Of a stretch of DNA of 64,000 bases, positions 61,911 to 64,000 are shown in pieces (position 1 is the first letter of the stretch; each line of letters opens with the position of its first letter). The notes below the pieces were generated by a model that was given only the letters and a program-made list of their open reading frames with translations, ran no database searches and was not told the origin of the DNA. The stretch comes from Sphingopyxis sp. CCNWLW2 (GTDB taxonomy: Bacteria > Pseudomonadota > Alphaproteobacteria > Sphingomonadales > Sphingomonadaceae). The stretch lies in the NCBI RefSeq assembly GCF_037095755.1, contig NZ_JBAWKJ010000002.1:620001-684000 (forward strand). The letters are read 5' to 3'. The position numbers and the translations under genes were made by a program.

Positions 61911-62903
61911 TTAACTTAGCTGACGATCGGATTGGTCAGCAATTTGGTAGGCGCCTTGAAATAACAAGCCAATTTCTTTTCGGTCAGGATTTGTAATCAG
62001 CCTGGCATGGTGGATTTCGGCAATTCGCGCCACGATCGCGAGGCCCAGGCCCGCCCCGCCGGCGTTCGCATGATCGGCGCGAGCGAACCGCTGGCTGAGC
62101 GCCGCAAGGTCCGCAGACGACAAGCCAGCCCCCTCATCCCTGACACATATGCGGGCATCCGGCCCGACCGCGATCACGACCGTTCCGCCCTCGGGGGTCA
62201 CGCGCAGCGCATTTTCCACCAGGTTCGACACCGCCGCCGCGAGCGTTTCCCTGATTCCCGAAACGATGGGCTCGCCCTCGACCGCCAGCGCGACATGCCT
62301 GCCCTGCTCGGCCGCCAGCGGTGCAAAGCGGTTGGTCACATCCATCGCAACGTCCGGCAGGGAAACGATATCGTGAGAGACAGGGCGCGCCACATGGGCC
62401 TCCACCTGCGCCATCATCATGATCTGACCGACGAGCCGCTTCATCGCGGCAACGTCCTTCTTGAGCCGGAGAGCGTCGGGCGAACCCAGTCGGTCCAGTT
62501 CGATCATCAGGATCGCCAGCGGCGTCCGCAGTTCGTGGGCGACATTGGCGGCAAAGGCCTCGCGCTGCTCCGCGACGTCGTCGAGGCGCGCCAGCAGATC
62601 GTTCAGTGCGCGCGCGAAGGGCTGTGTTTCGAGGGGAAATTCCTCAAGATTGACACGGAAGCCGCGGTCGGTGCCCACCACCGAATCCGTGTGGGCAGCC
62701 GCCGTGCTCAGCGGGGCGAGCGATGTCCGAATGACCCATCGGACCGCGAAAAACATCGGCACCATAAGCAGGAGGAGCGGCAGGACGACATGTTCCGCGA
62801 TTTCGAGCCATTCGCCGCGCCAGCCATCTGCCGACGACTTTTGCTCGAGCATCACCTCGACATCGAAACTGACGAAAATGATCAACGCAAGACCGCCGAA
62901 CAC
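61911..62903 (-). CDS. Sensor histidine kinase
   Basis: The product has at least 330 residues: two membrane helices (GGLALIIFVSF at the very start; VVLPLLLLMVPMFFAVRWVI at about 40-60) around a short periplasmic loop, H box ANVAHELRTPLAIL near residue 120, N box NLVENALRVTPEGG, and G boxes RDEGAGLS and GGAGLGLAIVARI. The GTG at 62903 cuts the first helix; the same frame stays open upstream for 30 more codons (KAPHSVSRRLTRGLAWTGV) with no ATG, GTG or TTG. The true start may be a rare codon near 62957. Confidence 0.88.
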   Translation of the reverse strand: MFGGLALIIFVSFDVEVMLEQKSSADGWRGEWLEIAEHVVLPLLLLMVPMFFAVRWVIRTSLAPLSTAAAHTDSVVGTDRGFRVNLEEFPLETQPFARALNDLLARLDDVAEQREAFAANVAHELRTPLAILMIELDRLGSPDALRLKKDVAAMKRLVGQIMMMAQVEAHVARPVSHDIVSLPDVAMDVTNRFAPLAAEQGRHVALAVEGEPIVSGIRETLAAAVSNLVENALRVTPEGGTVVIAVGPDARICVRDEGAGLSSADLAALSQRFARADHANAGGAGLGLAIVARIAEIHHARLITNPDRKEIGLLFQGAYQIADQSDRQLS

Positions 62904-62955
62904 GCCGGTCCATGCAAGGCCGCGCGTCAGCCGGCGCGATACGGAATGCGGCGCT

Positions 62956-63633
62956 TTAATCCCCGTAGTCCCGAAGCAGATAGCCCATTCCGCGGACGGT
63001 CACGAGCCGGTCGGGATGATCGGCATCGCTCAGCTTATGGCGAAGCCGGGACACAATGGCCTCGACCGCATTGGGCGTCACGGGTTCGTCGAACCGGTAC
63101 AGCGCTTCCTCGATGGTCGACCGGCGCACGACGGCTCCAGCCCGGCGGATCAGCAGTTCCAGCAAATCGGCTTCGCGGCGGGTCAGTTCGATGGCGTTGT
63201 CGCCGCTCCGCGCCGTCCGCGCCGCCACGTCGAACGCCAGCTTCCCGGCCCTGATGATCGGCAGGCTGCGCGTTCCCGGCCGGCGCAGGAGCGCGCGAAG
63301 GCGGGCGGCGAGCTCCTCGATTTCTACAGGTTTGACGAGATAGTCGTCCGCCCCGCCATCAAGCCCGGCGATCCGATCCCCCATCCCGTCGCGCGCGGTC
63401 AAGATCAGGACAGGCGGCAGGGGATGACCCGGCCGTTCGCGGCGCAACCACTCGAGCCCATCACCATCCGGCAGCCCCAGGTCCAGAATCACCGCATCAT
63501 ATGTCACGCTGGCAAGAGCGACCTCGGCTTCGTCGATATTCCCGACGCCATCCCCGCTGAATCCATGCTGAGCCAGGCCATGCGAAACGAGCCCCGCCAG
63601 ACGATCGTTGTCCTCTATGATCAGGACGCGCAT
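62956..63633 (-). CDS. OmpR-family response regulator
   Basis: The product has 225 residues from MRVLIIEDNDRL. Phosphorylated Asp in VILDLGLPDGDG (residue 51 region), Lys in DYLVKPVEIEEL. Winged helix: LTRREADLLELLIRRAGAVVRRSTIEEALY and PNAVEAIVSRLRHKL...VRGMGYLLRDY. It pairs with the kinase that follows it. The target genes are unknown; the RTX operon lies next in line. Confidence 0.93.
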   Translation of the reverse strand: MRVLIIEDNDRLAGLVSHGLAQHGFSGDGVGNIDEAEVALASVTYDAVILDLGLPDGDGLEWLRRERPGHPLPPVLILTARDGMGDRIAGLDGGADDYLVKPVEIEELAARLRALLRRPGTRSLPIIRAGKLAFDVAARTARSGDNAIELTRREADLLELLIRRAGAVVRRSTIEEALYRFDEPVTPNAVEAIVSRLRHKLSDADHPDRLVTVRGMGYLLRDYGD

Positions 63634-63924
63634 GTCGCACCAATTGGCAGCGGAGCCCCCCACGGTCATCGCCAGGCACGAACCCTTAAAACCACCCCGC
63701 GCGTTAAGGGAAACTGTCTGCCGGGCGGGCTGAGTATGAACTCATTATTCACGAAATCAAGAAGGCCGGGATTCGCATCCTCAGCGCAGTTGGCAAGAAC
63801 CCTGCCGATCAAACTGCAATTACCCCCGACCTTCCTCAAGCCGGAATTGTCCGATGACCGGAACTAACCGCGACCAAGTTGGCACGGAGGCCCTTATCCA
63901 GTCGGGTTGAAACTAGGGAAATAG
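63634..63924. other. Intergenic stretch without a clear gene
   Basis: About 290 bases between the OmpR-type regulator and tRNA-Ser. A 43-codon plus frame (from 63736) is present but shows no ribosome site or motif. Nothing further is supported. Confidence 0.35.
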
Positions 63925-64000
63925 TGGCGGAGACGGAGGGATTCGAACCCTCGGTACCGGATTTACCAGTACGACGGTTTAGCAAACCGTTGGTTTCAGC
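63925..64000 (-). tRNA. tRNA-Ser (anticodon GCT), 5' end outside window
   Basis: Encoded CCA at 63927-63925, T arm GGGTTCGAATCCC, a long variable arm as in class II tRNA, and the anticodon stem/loop ACGGTTTGCTAAACCGT with GCT. The acceptor 5' strand and part of the D arm lie beyond the edge. Confidence 0.95.

Noticed and set aside
63736..63867. Forty-three-codon ORF before tRNA-Ser
   Set aside because: No ribosome binding site, no recognisable feature, and length within chance expectation.

Overview
The window looks like chromosome of a high-GC alphaproteobacterium of the order Sphingomonadales, probably close to Sphingopyxis. The main reasons are the interrupted nuo operon, the CpdR response regulator, the tkt-gap-pgk-fba glycolytic operon, a branched-chain 2-oxoacid dehydrogenase operon, and TonB and iron loci of sphingomonad style. 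The genus is an inference; the order is fairly safe. No plasmid or phage backbone is visible.

Layout. 1-6182 (minus): nuoA-B-C-D-E-F of respiratory complex I, tightly overlapped, with three non-Nuo small genes between the subunits. 6412-11658: a YbjN-like secreted protein, an inositol-monophosphatase family enzyme, a cupin, elongation factor P, an OPT transporter and thiE. 11694-18387: a lipoprotein, then (minus) an operon of tkt, gap, pgk, class I aldolase and two methyltransferases. 18556-21691: a small coiled-coil protein, zapA, a well supported 6S RNA with its own promoter, fau, a DUF2842 protein, tRNA-Asp and an AI-2E family permease. 21873-29671: a four-gene surface locus of three exported DUF11-type proteins and a 1704-residue DUF11/outer-membrane beta-barrel protein. 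29748-33362 (minus): E1alpha, E1beta and E2 of the branched-chain 2-oxoacid dehydrogenase.

33457-40192 is the most unusual part. The resident thymidylate synthase gene is cut in two by an insert of about 5.8 kb. The insert carries an intact but divergent thyA in the same orientation, plus remains of an anti-phage/restriction cluster: the C-terminal end of a C5-cytosine methyltransferase, an AIPR protein, a PD-(D/E)XK protein, and the C-terminal end of a Z1-domain protein. The insert has short inverted ends and no recombinase gene. It looks like a decayed element that breaks an essential-metabolism gene and pays back with a replacement copy.

40257-44491: a JAB/RadC-like protein, tRNA-Pro, N-formylglutamate amidohydrolase, cpdR, tRNA-Val, an SDR oxidoreductase and an alpha/beta hydrolase. 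44538-51587 is an iron locus: a TonB-like protein, a siderophore-type TonB receptor with a Fur-like operator, a PKHD-type dioxygenase, and an opposing operon (PepSY membrane protein, DUF2271, DUF4198, ApbE) with a second Fur-like site. That set fits periplasmic ferric reduction by a flavinylated system.

51709-60661 (minus): a type I secretion adaptor and ABC transporter beside a 1924-residue animal-haem-peroxidase/RTX protein, the likely cargo. 60994-63633 (minus): a LuxR-type response regulator and an OmpR-type regulator/histidine kinase pair. The window ends inside a tRNA-Ser gene.
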